Below, in pieces: positions 34,681-44,008 of a DNA stretch of 64,000 nt. Both the position numbers and the translations under genes were made by a program. This DNA comes from Puia sp. (GTDB taxonomy: Bacteria; Bacteroidota; Bacteroidia; Chitinophagales; Chitinophagaceae), in assembly GCA_031292515.1 (NCBI GenBank), contig JARLGZ010000233.1, positions 1-64,000 of the forward strand, read 5' to 3'. Each line of letters begins with the position of its first letter. Within the stretch, counting starts at the first letter, position 1. The notes below the pieces were generated by a model. It saw only the letters and a program-made list of their open reading frames with translations, was not told where the DNA came from and searched no databases.

Positions 34681-36363
34681 CTACGGAGCCAGGCGGCTGG
34701 TTATATCCAGGCCAAATTTACGGGCCGCGTCTTTTGCGATATCATAGCCCGCGTCAGCATGTCTGATTACGCCGATCCCCGGATCGTTGCGCAATACCCG
34801 GGCAAGTCTGACCGCTGCATCGGCGGTACCATCCGCCACGATCACCATCCCCGCATGGATGCTGTAACCCATTCCTACGCCCCCACCGTGATGCAGGCTG
34901 ACCCAGCTCGCGCCGCCGGCGGTGTTGAGAAGGGCGTTCAGGACGGGCCAGTCGGCGACGGCATCACTGCCGTCCAGCATGCTTTCCGTCTCGCGGTTCG
35001 GGGAGGCTACCGATCCGGTGTCGAGATGGTCTCTTCCGATGACAATAGGCGCGCTGACCATACCCGTGCGAACGGCTTCGTTGAAGGCCAAGCCGGCTTT
35101 TTCCCTTTCCCCCTGTCCCAGCCAGCAGATCCGTGCAGGCAGACCCTGGAACGCGATCCGCTCCTTTGCCAGTTTCAGCCAGCGTAAAAGGGACGTGTTT
35201 TCAGGGAATAGATTTGCGATCAGCTCGTCCGTGACGGCTATGTCCGCCGGATCTCCGCTGAGCGCGGCCCAGCGGAAAGGACCCTTGCCCTCGCAAAAAA
35301 GCGGCCGGATATAGGCCGGTACAAACCCGGGGAAATCAAATGCATTTTTCAACCCCTTCTCATAAGCCCTGGCCCGCAGGTTATTGCCATAGTCGAACGT
35401 CACGGCTCCACGTTCCTGCATAGCCAACATCAAACCGACATGTGTCACCATGGAACGATAGGCATATTCGACATACCGGTCAGGGTCATCCGCCCGCAGG
35501 ACCTTCGCCTGTTCGTAAGACAGCTCGTGGGGCCAGTAGCCGATAAGAGGGTCATGCGCCGAGGTCTGATCGGTGAGCGTATCAGGGACGATATTGCGGG
35601 CCAGCATTCGTTCGAGCAGGTGAACGGCATTGCACAAAACCCCGAGGGACAGGGCCTCCCCGTTCCTTTTGGCCTCCAATGCGCGATCGATCGCCTCATC
35701 GATGGAGAGGATCTTTTGATCCAGGTATTTTGTCTCCAGTCTCTTGTCGATACGCCATTCTTCGACTTCGGCCACCAGGGCGACGCCTCCATTCATGGTG
35801 ATAGCCAGGGGCTGGGCCCCTCCCATGCCACCCAGACCCGCTGTGACGTGCAGGGTGCCTTTCAGCGTTCCTTCAAAATGCTTCCCTGCGGCTGCGGCAT
35901 AGGTCTCATAAGTCCCCTGTACGATTCCCTGGGAGCCTATATAGATCCAGGATCCCGCGGTCATCTGGCCATACATCATCAGCCCTTTTTTCTCCAGTTC
36001 ATCGAAGTGCTCCCAGTCGGCCCAGCGTGGCACCAGTTGAGAATTGGACAACAATACCCTGGGGGCGTCCTTATGGGTCCGGAGGATCCCAACGGGTTTG
36101 CCGCTCTGGATAAGCAGCGTTTCATATTCTTCAAGGTCCTTAAGCGCCCCGATGATGAGGTCGAGCGACTCGAAATTCCGGGCGGCTTTTCCCCGGCCTC
36201 CATAAACGATCAACTCGTCCGGGCGTTCGGCGACCGCGGGGTCGAGGTTATTCAATAGCATGCGCAAAGCAGCTTCCTGTATCCAGCCTTTGCATTGCAG
36301 GTTTTTCCCCGTTGGGGTCTTATACCTGACCGGGTCGTAACGCCTCAGATTTGTCGTACTCAT
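34681..36363 (-). CDS. hutU: Urocanate hydratase
   Basis: Second step of histidine degradation, urocanate to imidazolonepropionate, using tightly bound NAD. The 560 residues have family hallmarks [36 protein letters not shown] and [23 protein letters not shown]. The start at [19 protein letters not shown] is preferred over the upstream in-frame Met, which adds 12 residues without family support. It lies 211 bp after hutH, separated by a 15 bp tandem repeat array, and 161 bp before the trehalose gene. Confidence 0.96.
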   Translation of the reverse strand: MSTTNLRRYDPVRYKTPTGKNLQCKGWIQEAALRMLLNNLDPAVAERPDELIVYGGRGKAARNFESLDLIIGALKDLEEYETLLIQSGKPVGILRTHKDAPRVLLSNSQLVPRWADWEHFDELEKKGLMMYGQMTAGSWIYIGSQGIVQGTYETYAAAAGKHFEGTLKGTLHVTAGLGGMGGAQPLAITMNGGVALVAEVEEWRIDKRLETKYLDQKILSIDEAIDRALEAKRNGEALSLGVLCNAVHLLERMLARNIVPDTLTDQTSAHDPLIGYWPHELSYEQAKVLRADDPDRYVEYAYRSMVTHVGLMLAMQERGAVTFDYGNNLRARAYEKGLKNAFDFPGFVPAYIRPLFCEGKGPFRWAALSGDPADIAVTDELIANLFPENTSLLRWLKLAKERIAFQGLPARICWLGQGEREKAGLAFNEAVRTGMVSAPIVIGRDHLDTGSVASPNRETESMLDGSDAVADWPVLNALLNTAGGASWVSLHHGGGVGMGYSIHAGMVIVADGTADAAVRLARVLRNDPGIGVIRHADAGYDIAKDAARKFGLDITSRLAP

Positions 36364-36451
36364 ATGGAAGGTTTTTATTTTGCCTTTATTTGGACGCAAA
36401 CAACAGAGAGTACGCTGCGGGAGAGAGAATGCCGCCGAAAGTTGTAAACCG

Positions 36452-36587
36452 GGTCAAATCGTAAAAGGTCAAATCGTAAAAGGTCAAATCGTAAAAGGTC
36501 AAATCGTAAAAGGTCAAATCGTAAAAGGTCAAATCGTAAAAGGTCAGATCTTAAACGGTCAAATCTTAAACGGCTTAGATCGTAAAC
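36452..36587. repeat. 15 bp tandem repeats between hutH and hutU
   Basis: Six identical units GGTCAAATCGTAAAA start at 36452 and repeat every 15 bp to 36541. Two variants follow (GGTCAGATCTTAAAC, GGTCAAATCTTAAAC), then one degenerate unit that overlaps the last codons of hutH. Read on the minus strand, the hutH end (GCGTTTACGATCTAA) resembles the unit (CCTTTTACGATTTGA), so the array looks like an expansion of the gene's own 3' end. The plus strand stays open and would encode QIVKG pentapeptides, but this is probably a by-product. Confidence 0.92.
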
Positions 36588-38137
36588 GCCTCAAACCCTT
36601 CGTTGAGGACAATCCCCGCTGAGAGCGCCACCCTGTCCAGATTCCCTACAAAGGAATAGTCTCTGATGATGCCGGCAAGTTTGTCAATATCGGCTGCAAA
36701 GATCCTGTCTTCGCTGGCAAATTCCACAAAATTCCGGGTGTAGCCATGCGCCTCCTCCAGGATCCGGCTGCTTTTTAACGGTCGTCTGAATTCGATAGCC
36801 TGGCAGGCGCTCATGAGCTCGATGGCAAGAATATATTCCAGGTTGTCGAGGACCTGGTTCAACTTTCTCCCGCTGATACTGCCCATACTGACATGGTCTT
36901 CCTGCCCAAGCGATGTCGGTATGCTGTCCGCACTCGCGGGGAAGCAGAGCGTCTTATTTTCCGTCACCAGCGCCGCGGTAGTATATTGGGGTAACATAAA
37001 ACCGCTGTTCAGGCCAACCTTGCTCATTAAAAGCAAGGGAAGGCCCCATTTCCCTTCCAAGAGCAGATAGCAGCGGCGATCGGCGATATTGCCGATCTCG
37101 GAAGCGGCAAAACAGCCATAGTCCAGGGGGAGGGCCAGCGGCTGACCATGAAAATTGCCACCGCTGATCGTATCATGCGGACCAAAGATGACCGGGTTGT
37201 CCGTAACAGCGTTCAATTCGATTTCCACCATCTCTTTAAGATGCAGCCATGCATTCCGCGAAGCCCCATGTACCTGCGGCATGCAGCGAAGCGAATAGGG
37301 GTCCTGGACACGGCCACAGTCGATATGGCTTTGCATGATCGCACTGTCGCTGAGAAGGATGCGCAAACGCCTGGCCACCAGCAGGCTTCCCCGAAAAGGC
37401 CTTAGCAGATGCAGCCGTTCGTCAAAAGGCGACTTGGTGCCGGTAAGTGCTTCGAGGCTCATCGCACCGATAATGTCAGCCGCCTCCAGGCAGTTATGCA
37501 GTCGTTGAACCGCTTTTACGGCGTAGGAAAGGATAAACTGGGTTCCGTTGATCAATGCCAGCCCCTCTTTAGGGCCAAGCCGGATCGGTTCCTGGCCAAA
37601 TTTCTCCAGGATTTCGCGGGAAGGATAACGTAAGTTCTTATAGAACACTTCTCCCAGACCGATCAGGGGAAGGAACAAATGGGCCAGCGGGGCAAGATCT
37701 CCGGATGCGCCAACGGAGCCTTTTTCCGGGACCACGGGGATCACGTCTTTTTCGATATGCCAGATCATGCGCCGCAGGGTGGAGACCTGGACTCCGGAAT
37801 ATCCCCTGGCGAGCGCGTGCAATTTTGTGATCAGCATGATCCGGGCGATTTCGACGGGGATGGGAGCCCCTACCCCGACGCTGTGACTTTGAAGGATCTT
37901 GTGTTGCAGGGTGAGCGTGTCATCTTCCGGGATACGGGTATTTGCCAGGATGCCGAATCCCGTATTCACTCCGTAAACGGTAGTATGATGGTCTATTATA
38001 TCCTTTACGGATTGCCGGCTCGCCTCGATCCTTTCCAGGGCCTCCGGAGAGAGAATCCCGGTCAGCGATCCATCTGCCAGCCGAATCGTTTGTCCAATCG
38101 TCAGCTCGTCGATTCCATATCTAAAATCGTTATTCAT
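36575..38137 (-). CDS. hutH: Histidine ammonia-lyase
   Basis: First step of histidine degradation, L-histidine to urocanate and ammonia. The 520 residues include the Ala144-Ser145-Gly146 triad in GSVGASGDLAPLAH, which forms the MIO electrophile, plus YGVNTGFG and the late SADSIPTSLGQEDHVSMG. It is the first hut gene in transcription order, 38 bp downstream of the polysaccharide operon's last gene, so read-through from that operon is possible. Its 3' end merges into the 15 bp repeat array. Confidence 0.97.
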   Translation of the reverse strand: MNNDFRYGIDELTIGQTIRLADGSLTGILSPEALERIEASRQSVKDIIDHHTTVYGVNTGFGILANTRIPEDDTLTLQHKILQSHSVGVGAPIPVEIARIMLITKLHALARGYSGVQVSTLRRMIWHIEKDVIPVVPEKGSVGASGDLAPLAHLFLPLIGLGEVFYKNLRYPSREILEKFGQEPIRLGPKEGLALINGTQFILSYAVKAVQRLHNCLEAADIIGAMSLEALTGTKSPFDERLHLLRPFRGSLLVARRLRILLSDSAIMQSHIDCGRVQDPYSLRCMPQVHGASRNAWLHLKEMVEIELNAVTDNPVIFGPHDTISGGNFHGQPLALPLDYGCFAASEIGNIADRRCYLLLEGKWGLPLLLMSKVGLNSGFMLPQYTTAALVTENKTLCFPASADSIPTSLGQEDHVSMGSISGRKLNQVLDNLEYILAIELMSACQAIEFRRPLKSSRILEEAHGYTRNFVEFASEDRIFAADIDKLAGIIRDYSFVGNLDRVALSAGIVLNEGFEAFTI

Positions 38138-38175
38138 ATGGCTTTTTTGGATTCCAAATGTAATGGGTTTTCTTC

Positions 38176-39189
38176 TCAGAGCGTCTTATAAAAATGAGGC
38201 CTGTTGCGGATGATGGTGGGCGCCAGGCCGGTCAGCCGGAAAACATTCAGGGTATACTGTCCTGCCTGCAAAAACGAATAGCGGGGTCTCCGACGGCTAA
38301 AAACCCCCGCGACGCTGGTCAACAGCAGACCCGTGAAAAACAAAGGTATTTCGGCGAGGTAAAAAGCCAGGTGCAAAAGAAACCACCCCGGGCCGTACTG
38401 CTTCCGGATCCTCACGAAATTCGAGACCATCATCTGGTAGCCTTTCCGGTCATACAGATTATAGCTGTGTTTATCGCTGGAATCGAAACCCGCTTCCGAA
38501 GAGCCCCCCTGCAGGTGTATGATATTCACCTGCCCGAAGATACAGAGTTTACCATACCTGCCGAGACGGCTGCACCATTCGGCTTCTTCGGCATACAGAA
38601 AGAAGTCTTCGTCCATGAGGCCGGCCAGGTCGATGGCGGTCCTTTTAACCATAAGAAAAGCTCCGTTGATCCAGTCCACTTCGACGAGTCCTTTGGAATC
38701 CGGCACGTTTGGTCGTTGCGCCCGGGTCACGGTAGCCAGCCATTTTACCGCAGCCCCGGCATAGGGAAGAGGGAGCAGATAATTCAAACCGCCGGGTACA
38801 AAATAATTGCCTGATATCTGGGGAGACCCGTCTTCGTTCAGCAACTGAACTCCACAGGCTATGTATCCTGAATCCGAGAAAAGCCGGAAGCAGCGGGAGA
38901 TGGCCTGCTTTTCCACGAGCGTATCGGAATTAAGAAGGAGTATCGACTTCCCGCCGGATTGACGCATGGCTTCGTTATTGGCGCGGGCGAAACCCGCGTT
39001 ATAGTCCATTTGTATCCATTTCACGGCAGGAAAGGCCGACAGGATCCGCTCCCGGCTATCGTCGCCGGAAGCGTTGTCTACGACCAGGGTTTCGAAACTG
39101 ATGCCGGAGGTCTGCCCGTAGACGGTCCTCAGACAGTCCAGAAGTAGCGCCGGCGTCTTATAATTTACGATGATAATAGAAAGATCCAT
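38176..39189 (-). CDS. Family 2 glycosyltransferase (rhamnosyltransferase-like)
   Basis: A 337-residue GT2 enzyme with MDLSIIIVNYKTPALL, FETLVVDNASGDDSRE, GFARANNEAM and LNSDTLVEK, then DEDFFLYAEEAEWCSRLGRYG and a C-terminal membrane-associated segment (FLLHLAFYLAEIPLFFTGLLL). This WcaE/RfbN-like layout is typical of enzymes that add rhamnose or other deoxysugars to lipid-linked glycans. An alternative ATG at 39225 would overlap the previous stop as ATGA and add 12 residues. I chose the family-like start. It is the last gene of the seven-gene CDP-sugar operon. Confidence 0.87.
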   Translation of the reverse strand: MDLSIIIVNYKTPALLLDCLRTVYGQTSGISFETLVVDNASGDDSRERILSAFPAVKWIQMDYNAGFARANNEAMRQSGGKSILLLNSDTLVEKQAISRCFRLFSDSGYIACGVQLLNEDGSPQISGNYFVPGGLNYLLPLPYAGAAVKWLATVTRAQRPNVPDSKGLVEVDWINGAFLMVKRTAIDLAGLMDEDFFLYAEEAEWCSRLGRYGKLCIFGQVNIIHLQGGSSEAGFDSSDKHSYNLYDRKGYQMMVSNFVRIRKQYGPGWFLLHLAFYLAEIPLFFTGLLLTSVAGVFSRRRPRYSFLQAGQYTLNVFRLTGLAPTIIRNRPHFYKTL

Positions 39190-39221
39190 CGTCTGTCGGA
39201 GCAAGGTTCCGGGGCCTGATC

Positions 39222-40226
39222 TCATGTCAATACAGGTTTGGAATAGATCCTTTTAAACAATAAAAACAGTGCCCGGAAAAACCAATAGCGGTCAATCGAT
39301 CGTGCGAGGCGCATACCTGGCAGTTTATACGGATCGAAATCGTTGCCAGGGACTAGCCGGTCCGCGAAGTCACTGCATTTTGCCGTAAAATCTTCGATCG
39401 TCTGGCCATTCCTTTTCCGAAGGGGCGTCCGGAGCAGCCGGTGTGACAAGCCTTTGCAGTAATTCCGTATAAAATCGACAGCATACCGGGAAATAGCGCC
39501 TGCCATTTGCGGATGCCGGTCCCTGGTCTTTTCAAGATACTCGATAAAACGCCCGAATGCAAGCTGGAACTTCCAATCGGAAGAACCGGTCGTCATGCTC
39601 TGGTGCAGGCGGAAAGCAAAGCATTCTTCAAAGGCGGTGGCCTTATAACCCGGCAGCGTCAGTTCGGTCCACAATTCGAAATCTGCGAAAAGCAGATTGG
39701 GATAAGGAGGGATGCCGCCTGCGGCATCATAATCTTTCGACCGCATCATATACCCTGTTCCCATATTATCGATATTATTAGCCAGGAAAAAAGAGAGGAA
39801 CTCGGCGGGCGACTGCCTTTCGTCCATAGGCTTACACCGGCGAATGAGGCTTCCTCCCGAATCGATATAACGAAAATGCGCCTGGAACAGGGTGGCTTGC
39901 GGGTGGTTTTGGATGAGCCTGTCCATGACCGTCAGATAGTGAGGATCCAAAAGATCGTCATGACCGATCAGCGTGATAAATTCATTCTTGGGCAGACCGG
40001 TGATCCGTCCCCAGTTCTCCTCTATGCTGAGAGGCTTTTTCGAGGGATAAACCCGGATCCGCTGGTCGGAAAGCGACTGTAGCCATTCCAGGGTCCCGTC
40101 GGTACTGCAATTGTCGAGTACCAGCAGGTGGAAATCCCGGTAGGATTGCGCAAGGATGCCGGCGACGCATGTTTTCACATAGTCGCCGCCATTACGAACC
40201 GGTAGTATGATACTATATTTGGTCAT
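39222..40226 (-). CDS. Family 2 glycosyltransferase
   Basis: A 334-residue GT2 enzyme with MTKYSIILPVRNGGDYVKTC, FHLLVLDNCSTDGTLEWLQ, the DxD-like GHDDLLDPHYLT and a GTGYMMRSKDYDAAGG acceptor region, followed by a basic helical tail. It is predicted to act at the cytoplasmic membrane, transferring a sugar in surface-glycan assembly. It lies 47 bp downstream of the reductase gene, and with the next glycosyltransferase it probably uses the sugar nucleotide made by the upstream genes. Confidence 0.88.
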   Translation of the reverse strand: MTKYSIILPVRNGGDYVKTCVAGILAQSYRDFHLLVLDNCSTDGTLEWLQSLSDQRIRVYPSKKPLSIEENWGRITGLPKNEFITLIGHDDLLDPHYLTVMDRLIQNHPQATLFQAHFRYIDSGGSLIRRCKPMDERQSPAEFLSFFLANNIDNMGTGYMMRSKDYDAAGGIPPYPNLLFADFELWTELTLPGYKATAFEECFAFRLHQSMTTGSSDWKFQLAFGRFIEYLEKTRDRHPQMAGAISRYAVDFIRNYCKGLSHRLLRTPLRKRNGQTIEDFTAKCSDFADRLVPGNDFDPYKLPGMRLARSIDRYWFFRALFLLFKRIYSKPVLT

Positions 40227-40273
40227 TTATATTTTTAGCCATGCTTCCTTTCCTCACCCCGTTCCGGCCCTCT

Positions 40274-41146
40274 TCAGGCATTATCGCCGCCGCTTCCGCC
40301 GAGAGCCCGGTTCAATTTTTCGGTATCTCCCCAGAAGCACATCGGTTCATAGTCCGGATAGGGATAATAGCCCCTATTCAAACGGATCGACCGATGGCGT
40401 GTCTCCAGGTGAGCGTTCACCATTTCCAGGACGGTGACGGGTTTGCCGCTGCAACAATTGATGATCCCGCCAGTCGTCTGCTGCAAGGCTATCCTGCCGA
40501 TATATTCCGCCAGTCTTTCAACGGGCAGATAGTCACGGATCTGCTCGCCTCCGCTCATATTAAAAACCGTCTCCTGATTATCGAGAGCCCGGTCCAGTTG
40601 CGAAAATAAGGAATTAGGGTTTTGCCCCTTCCCATACATATAAAACAACCGTATCCATTTAAGGAAGAAGGGAGACCGGTCCTGCCACTTCTCCAGCAAA
40701 AGCCTGAGCTCATTTTTTGCCCGGGCGTAGGCGACTTCGGGCATCGCGGGCATCTCTTCCCGGAGACATCCTTCCTGCATTCCATATTCCAGGCAGGTGC
40801 CCGTCACATTGACATCGCGGAGACCGTTTGAAACCAGGTTCTCCAAAAAAGCAGCCTGCCGGGGCAAGTTTCCTTCCATGTGGAAAGACGACCTGAAATT
40901 CGGCAATCCTTCCCAGGCCAGATGGATGAGGCTATCCGGTCTGCCAAAAAAGGAATAGTAGTCTGTGGAAGGAGTAAGCCGGGCCAGGTCAAAAGGGATA
41001 TAGTGAACTTTTCCATACCAGCCGAAAAGCCGGGCCCGCTGTTCATCGGACGAAGTCGCAATGACCGCGTATTCCCGGCGGAGCAGCCAGTCTATCACAT
41101 ATTGCCCGATAAAACCCGTCGCTCCTGTGACCAGAATCTTCTTCAT
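40274..41146 (-). CDS. NAD(P)-dependent epimerase/dehydratase family protein (sugar 4-ketoreductase candidate)
   Basis: A 290-residue extended short-chain dehydrogenase with the Rossmann motif GATGFIG near the start, a TGTCLEYG segment in place of the usual Ser/Thr, and the catalytic Tyr-Lys in YARAKNEL. Its position behind a CDP-glucose dehydratase, an epimerase and a C-methyltransferase suggests that it reduces the 4-keto group of a CDP-6-deoxyhexose, as RfbJ- and TylCIV-like enzymes do. The exact stereochemistry cannot be read from sequence. It lies six bp after the methyltransferase gene. Confidence 0.82.
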   Translation of the reverse strand: MKKILVTGATGFIGQYVIDWLLRREYAVIATSSDEQRARLFGWYGKVHYIPFDLARLTPSTDYYSFFGRPDSLIHLAWEGLPNFRSSFHMEGNLPRQAAFLENLVSNGLRDVNVTGTCLEYGMQEGCLREEMPAMPEVAYARAKNELRLLLEKWQDRSPFFLKWIRLFYMYGKGQNPNSLFSQLDRALDNQETVFNMSGGEQIRDYLPVERLAEYIGRIALQQTTGGIINCCSGKPVTVLEMVNAHLETRHRSIRLNRGYYPYPDYEPMCFWGDTEKLNRALGGSGGDNA

Positions 41147-41152
41147 ATGCGA

Positions 41153-42379
41153 TTATATGAATTGTAAAGCCGGGATGGGTATCACGAACCGACCACCCCA
41201 TTCACGTATATAAGAGAGTTGCGCGCCGATTTCATCTTTCAGGTTCCAGGGAAGGATCAACACATAGTCCGGGCGGCCGTTTTTCAGAACAGATTCGTCG
41301 ACCACCGGGATATGACTGCCGGGCAGCCACTTCCCCTGTTTATGCGGATTGGCGTCCACCACATAATCGATCAGATCATTTTTGATGCCGCAATAGTTCA
41401 ACAACGTATTTCCTTTCGCAGCGGCTCCGTAGGCCGCCACTTTTTTCCCGGTCATTTTCTGCCTGATCAGGAAATCGGTGATCTCCAGCTTTACCGTCAA
41501 GGCTTTCCGCTGGAAATCCTCATAATAGGCCAACCCGGTCATTCCCGCGGAAGCCTCTTTTTCGAGCAGGACGGCGACCGCGGGAGAAATCTCCTTCGTA
41601 TCATCGTCATCATGCTTCGCATAGACGCGTAAAGAGCCGCCGTGAGTAGGCAGTTCCTCGACGTCGAAAACCTGTAACCCGCGGGCAGCGAATATCTTCC
41701 GGACCGTTGTAAAAGAGAGATAGGAGAAATGCTCGTGATAGATCGTATCGAATTGATGATTTTGCACCAATTGCAACAGGTGGGGAAACTCCATGGTCAC
41801 TACGCCCGTCTCTTTCAGCAGGATCTTCATGCCGCTTACGAAATCGACGATATCCGGCACATGGGCCAGCACATTGTTCCCCAGTAGCAGATCGGCCTTC
41901 ATGCCCCGTTCCGCGAGTTCCCTGGCCAACCGGACGCCAAAAAAGTCGACGAGCGTGTCGATGCCCTTATCGACGGCTACCTGCGCCGTGTTGGCTGTCG
42001 GCTCAATCCCCAGTACCGGGATGTTCATTTGCCGGAAATATTGCAGCAGGTACCCGTCATTGGAAGCGATCTCTATGATGCGGGACTGCCGGTCGTAGCC
42101 AAAACGCTCCACCATCCGGCCGGCATATTTCCTGCTATGTTCAAGCCAGCTCTTTGAAAACGACGAAAAATACACGTATTCGTTATTAAAGATCGCATCG
42201 GATTTTTTGTACTCGTCGATCTGCACCAGGAAACAGACAGAGCAGGTATAGACCTTTAAGGGGTAAAAGACCTCAGGCTCATTGAGCTGTTCTTCGGTAA
42301 GAAAAGAATTTGACGCAGGCGCGTTTATCAGGTCGATAAAAACATTTGTCAGCTCAGTCTTGCAAAATCTGCATTGCAT
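41153..42379 (-). CDS. Sugar C-methyltransferase (TylCIII/NovU-like)
   Basis: A 408-residue SAM-dependent enzyme with the three-part layout of nucleotide-sugar C-methyltransferases. First comes an N-terminal zinc-binding segment (CRFCKTEL and CSVCF, four Cys). Then a Rossmann SAM domain (RIIEIASNDGYLLQYF, about 90-200) with the HEHFSYLS segment. Last is a C-terminal domain with KVAAYGAAAKGNTLLN. Family members such as TylCIII and NovU methylate C-3 or C-5 of 4-keto-deoxy sugars. It lies one base after the RfbC-like gene and six before the reductase, so a branched-chain 6-deoxyhexose is the likely product. Confidence 0.87.
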   Translation of the reverse strand: MQCRFCKTELTNVFIDLINAPASNSFLTEEQLNEPEVFYPLKVYTCSVCFLVQIDEYKKSDAIFNNEYVYFSSFSKSWLEHSRKYAGRMVERFGYDRQSRIIEIASNDGYLLQYFRQMNIPVLGIEPTANTAQVAVDKGIDTLVDFFGVRLARELAERGMKADLLLGNNVLAHVPDIVDFVSGMKILLKETGVVTMEFPHLLQLVQNHQFDTIYHEHFSYLSFTTVRKIFAARGLQVFDVEELPTHGGSLRVYAKHDDDDTKEISPAVAVLLEKEASAGMTGLAYYEDFQRKALTVKLEITDFLIRQKMTGKKVAAYGAAAKGNTLLNYCGIKNDLIDYVVDANPHKQGKWLPGSHIPVVDESVLKNGRPDYVLILPWNLKDEIGAQLSYIREWGGRFVIPIPALQFI

Positions 42380-42380
42380 A

Positions 42381-42926
42381 TCAAATTCCTTTAAAATTGT
42401 CAGGTAATAGCGAATGCTGTTTGTCCCTTTCAGAAAGACCCGAAACGGGTAAAGGCCATTTTATCCCCGGCGCGGGGTCATCATATCTCACGCCGCCTTC
42501 CGATCCCGGTGTGTATGCCCGTGTATGATGATAGATCAATTCACTGTTTTCCGACAGGCATTGAAAACCATGCGCAAAACCTTCCGGAATATAGACCATT
42601 TTTTTATTGGCGGCGGACAACTCTATGCCGAACCACCGCAGGAGGGTCGGAGAATCCCGGCGCAAATCGATCATTACATCAAAAACAGCCCCCGCGACGC
42701 ACCTGATCAATTTGATCTCCTGGTGAGGGGGGCGCTGAAAATGAAGTCCCCTGATCATACCCGGCTCGCGGGTGCAGGAGTGATTGAGCTGGACCCATTC
42801 CCGGTCGTGACCGATCTGCAAAAATTCGTCTTTGCAATACGTCCGGGCAAACCATCCCCTCTCGTCGGCAAAAGGTTCCAGATCGATCGTATAACTGCCC
42901 TCCAGACCCGTAGGAATAAAGATCAT
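42381..42926 (-). CDS. dTDP-4-dehydrorhamnose 3,5-epimerase-like protein
   Basis: A 181-residue RmlC-type cupin with DERGWFARTYC, the catalytic-His loop MIRGLHFQRPPHQE, VFDVMIDLRRDSPT and YIPEGFAHGFQ. RmlC enzymes epimerise C-3 and/or C-5 of 4-keto-6-deoxy sugars. Here the partner enzymes make a CDP sugar, so the substrate is probably CDP-4-keto-6-deoxyglucose rather than the dTDP form. The start overlaps the rfbG stop (ATGA). No rmlA, rmlB or rmlD is in the window. Confidence 0.9.
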   Translation of the reverse strand: MIFIPTGLEGSYTIDLEPFADERGWFARTYCKDEFLQIGHDREWVQLNHSCTREPGMIRGLHFQRPPHQEIKLIRCVAGAVFDVMIDLRRDSPTLLRWFGIELSAANKKMVYIPEGFAHGFQCLSENSELIYHHTRAYTPGSEGGVRYDDPAPGIKWPLPVSGLSERDKQHSLLPDNFKGI

Positions 42927-44008
42927 AGAGATAGGTATGTTTTGATTTGATCAAAGGTGAACAGGGCCTGCCGGTCCGCCGGCTGACGATACCAATCGAT
43001 CGTCCATCGTACGGCTTCCGCCGAATTCAGTTTCGGCTTCCACTGCAGTTCGGCCAGGGCCCTCCCGATATCGAGTTGCAACAGACCGGCCTCATGGGGA
43101 GCGTTTGGCGACTCACGGGTATTCCACCGTCCTTCGCCCCAGCAGGCGATTGCCAGTTCGACTACTTCCCGGACGCTCAAGTGGTCTTCCGCCTGCGGGC
43201 CAAAATTGAATGCCTTCGGGAAGCCGGAAGGACCTTGCTGCAAACGGGCTCCCAGCAGCAAATATCCTCCGATAGGCTCCAAAACATGTTGCCAGGGGCG
43301 AACCGCGCCGGGATTACGTACATCGACTTCCCGGTTTTCCTGCAACGCCCTCACGATGTCCGGGATGATGCGGTCCCTGCTCCAATCTCCACCACCCAGC
43401 ACATTGCCCGCCCGTGCTGTCGCGACCGACTTTTTATGAACGGCGAACCGGCCGGGGTGGAAAAATGAATTCCGGAAAGCGTTCACCACCAGTTCGGCTG
43501 CTGCCTTACTGGCGCTGTAAGGGTCAAACCCTCCCAGCGCATCTTCTTCCGTATATAGAATATTTTTTTCCCTGTTCTCGTATACTTTATCCGTTGTAAT
43601 CACGATGATCGTGCAGGAGCCTTCCAGTTTGGAAGCTGCCTCGAGCAGGTTGGCAGTTCCGGTCACATTGACATCGAAGGTCTCTGCCGGGATCTCATAA
43701 GATCTTCTCACCAGAGGCTGCGCCGCCAGGTGAAAGATAAAATCCGGTTGAAAAGCCCGCAGTTCTTTTTGCAACCGTTCCCTGTCCCGTATATCGGCAA
43801 TGGAGCCTTCTGTAATCCGCAGCGGCTGAAGGCGTTCAAAAAGGCTGTTTGGATATTCGGGCTCGAGGGCATATCCCATCACCCGGGCTCCCGCCAGATG
43901 AAGCACGGCAGAAAGCCAGGCTCCTTTAAAACCGGTATGACCGGTTATAAAGACTTTTTTCCCTTTATAATAAGATTGTAAATGCGGAAGTGTCACCAGA
44001 TTTTCCAT
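42923..44008 (-). CDS. rfbG: CDP-glucose 4,6-dehydratase
   Basis: A 361-residue extended short-chain dehydrogenase that converts CDP-glucose to CDP-4-keto-6-deoxyglucose. It has the Rossmann loop FITGHTGFKGAWLS, HLAAQPLVRRSYEIPAETFDVNVTGT, VITTDKVYEN and the catalytic YSASKAAAEL, all hallmarks of RfbG. The start MENLVTLPHLQSYYKGKK overlaps the rfbF stop by 16 bp, and the longer open frame upstream is only the shadow of rfbF. Confidence 0.95.
   Translation of the reverse strand: MENLVTLPHLQSYYKGKKVFITGHTGFKGAWLSAVLHLAGARVMGYALEPEYPNSLFERLQPLRITEGSIADIRDRERLQKELRAFQPDFIFHLAAQPLVRRSYEIPAETFDVNVTGTANLLEAASKLEGSCTIIVITTDKVYENREKNILYTEEDALGGFDPYSASKAAAELVVNAFRNSFFHPGRFAVHKKSVATARAGNVLGGGDWSRDRIIPDIVRALQENREVDVRNPGAVRPWQHVLEPIGGYLLLGARLQQGPSGFPKAFNFGPQAEDHLSVREVVELAIACWGEGRWNTRESPNAPHEAGLLQLDIGRALAELQWKPKLNSAEAVRWTIDWYRQPADRQALFTFDQIKTYLSL

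Noticed and set aside
36380-36622. Rightward frame encoding QIVKG pentapeptide repeats
   Set aside because: It exists only because the 15 bp repeat has no stop in that frame, and it overlaps both hut genes in antisense.
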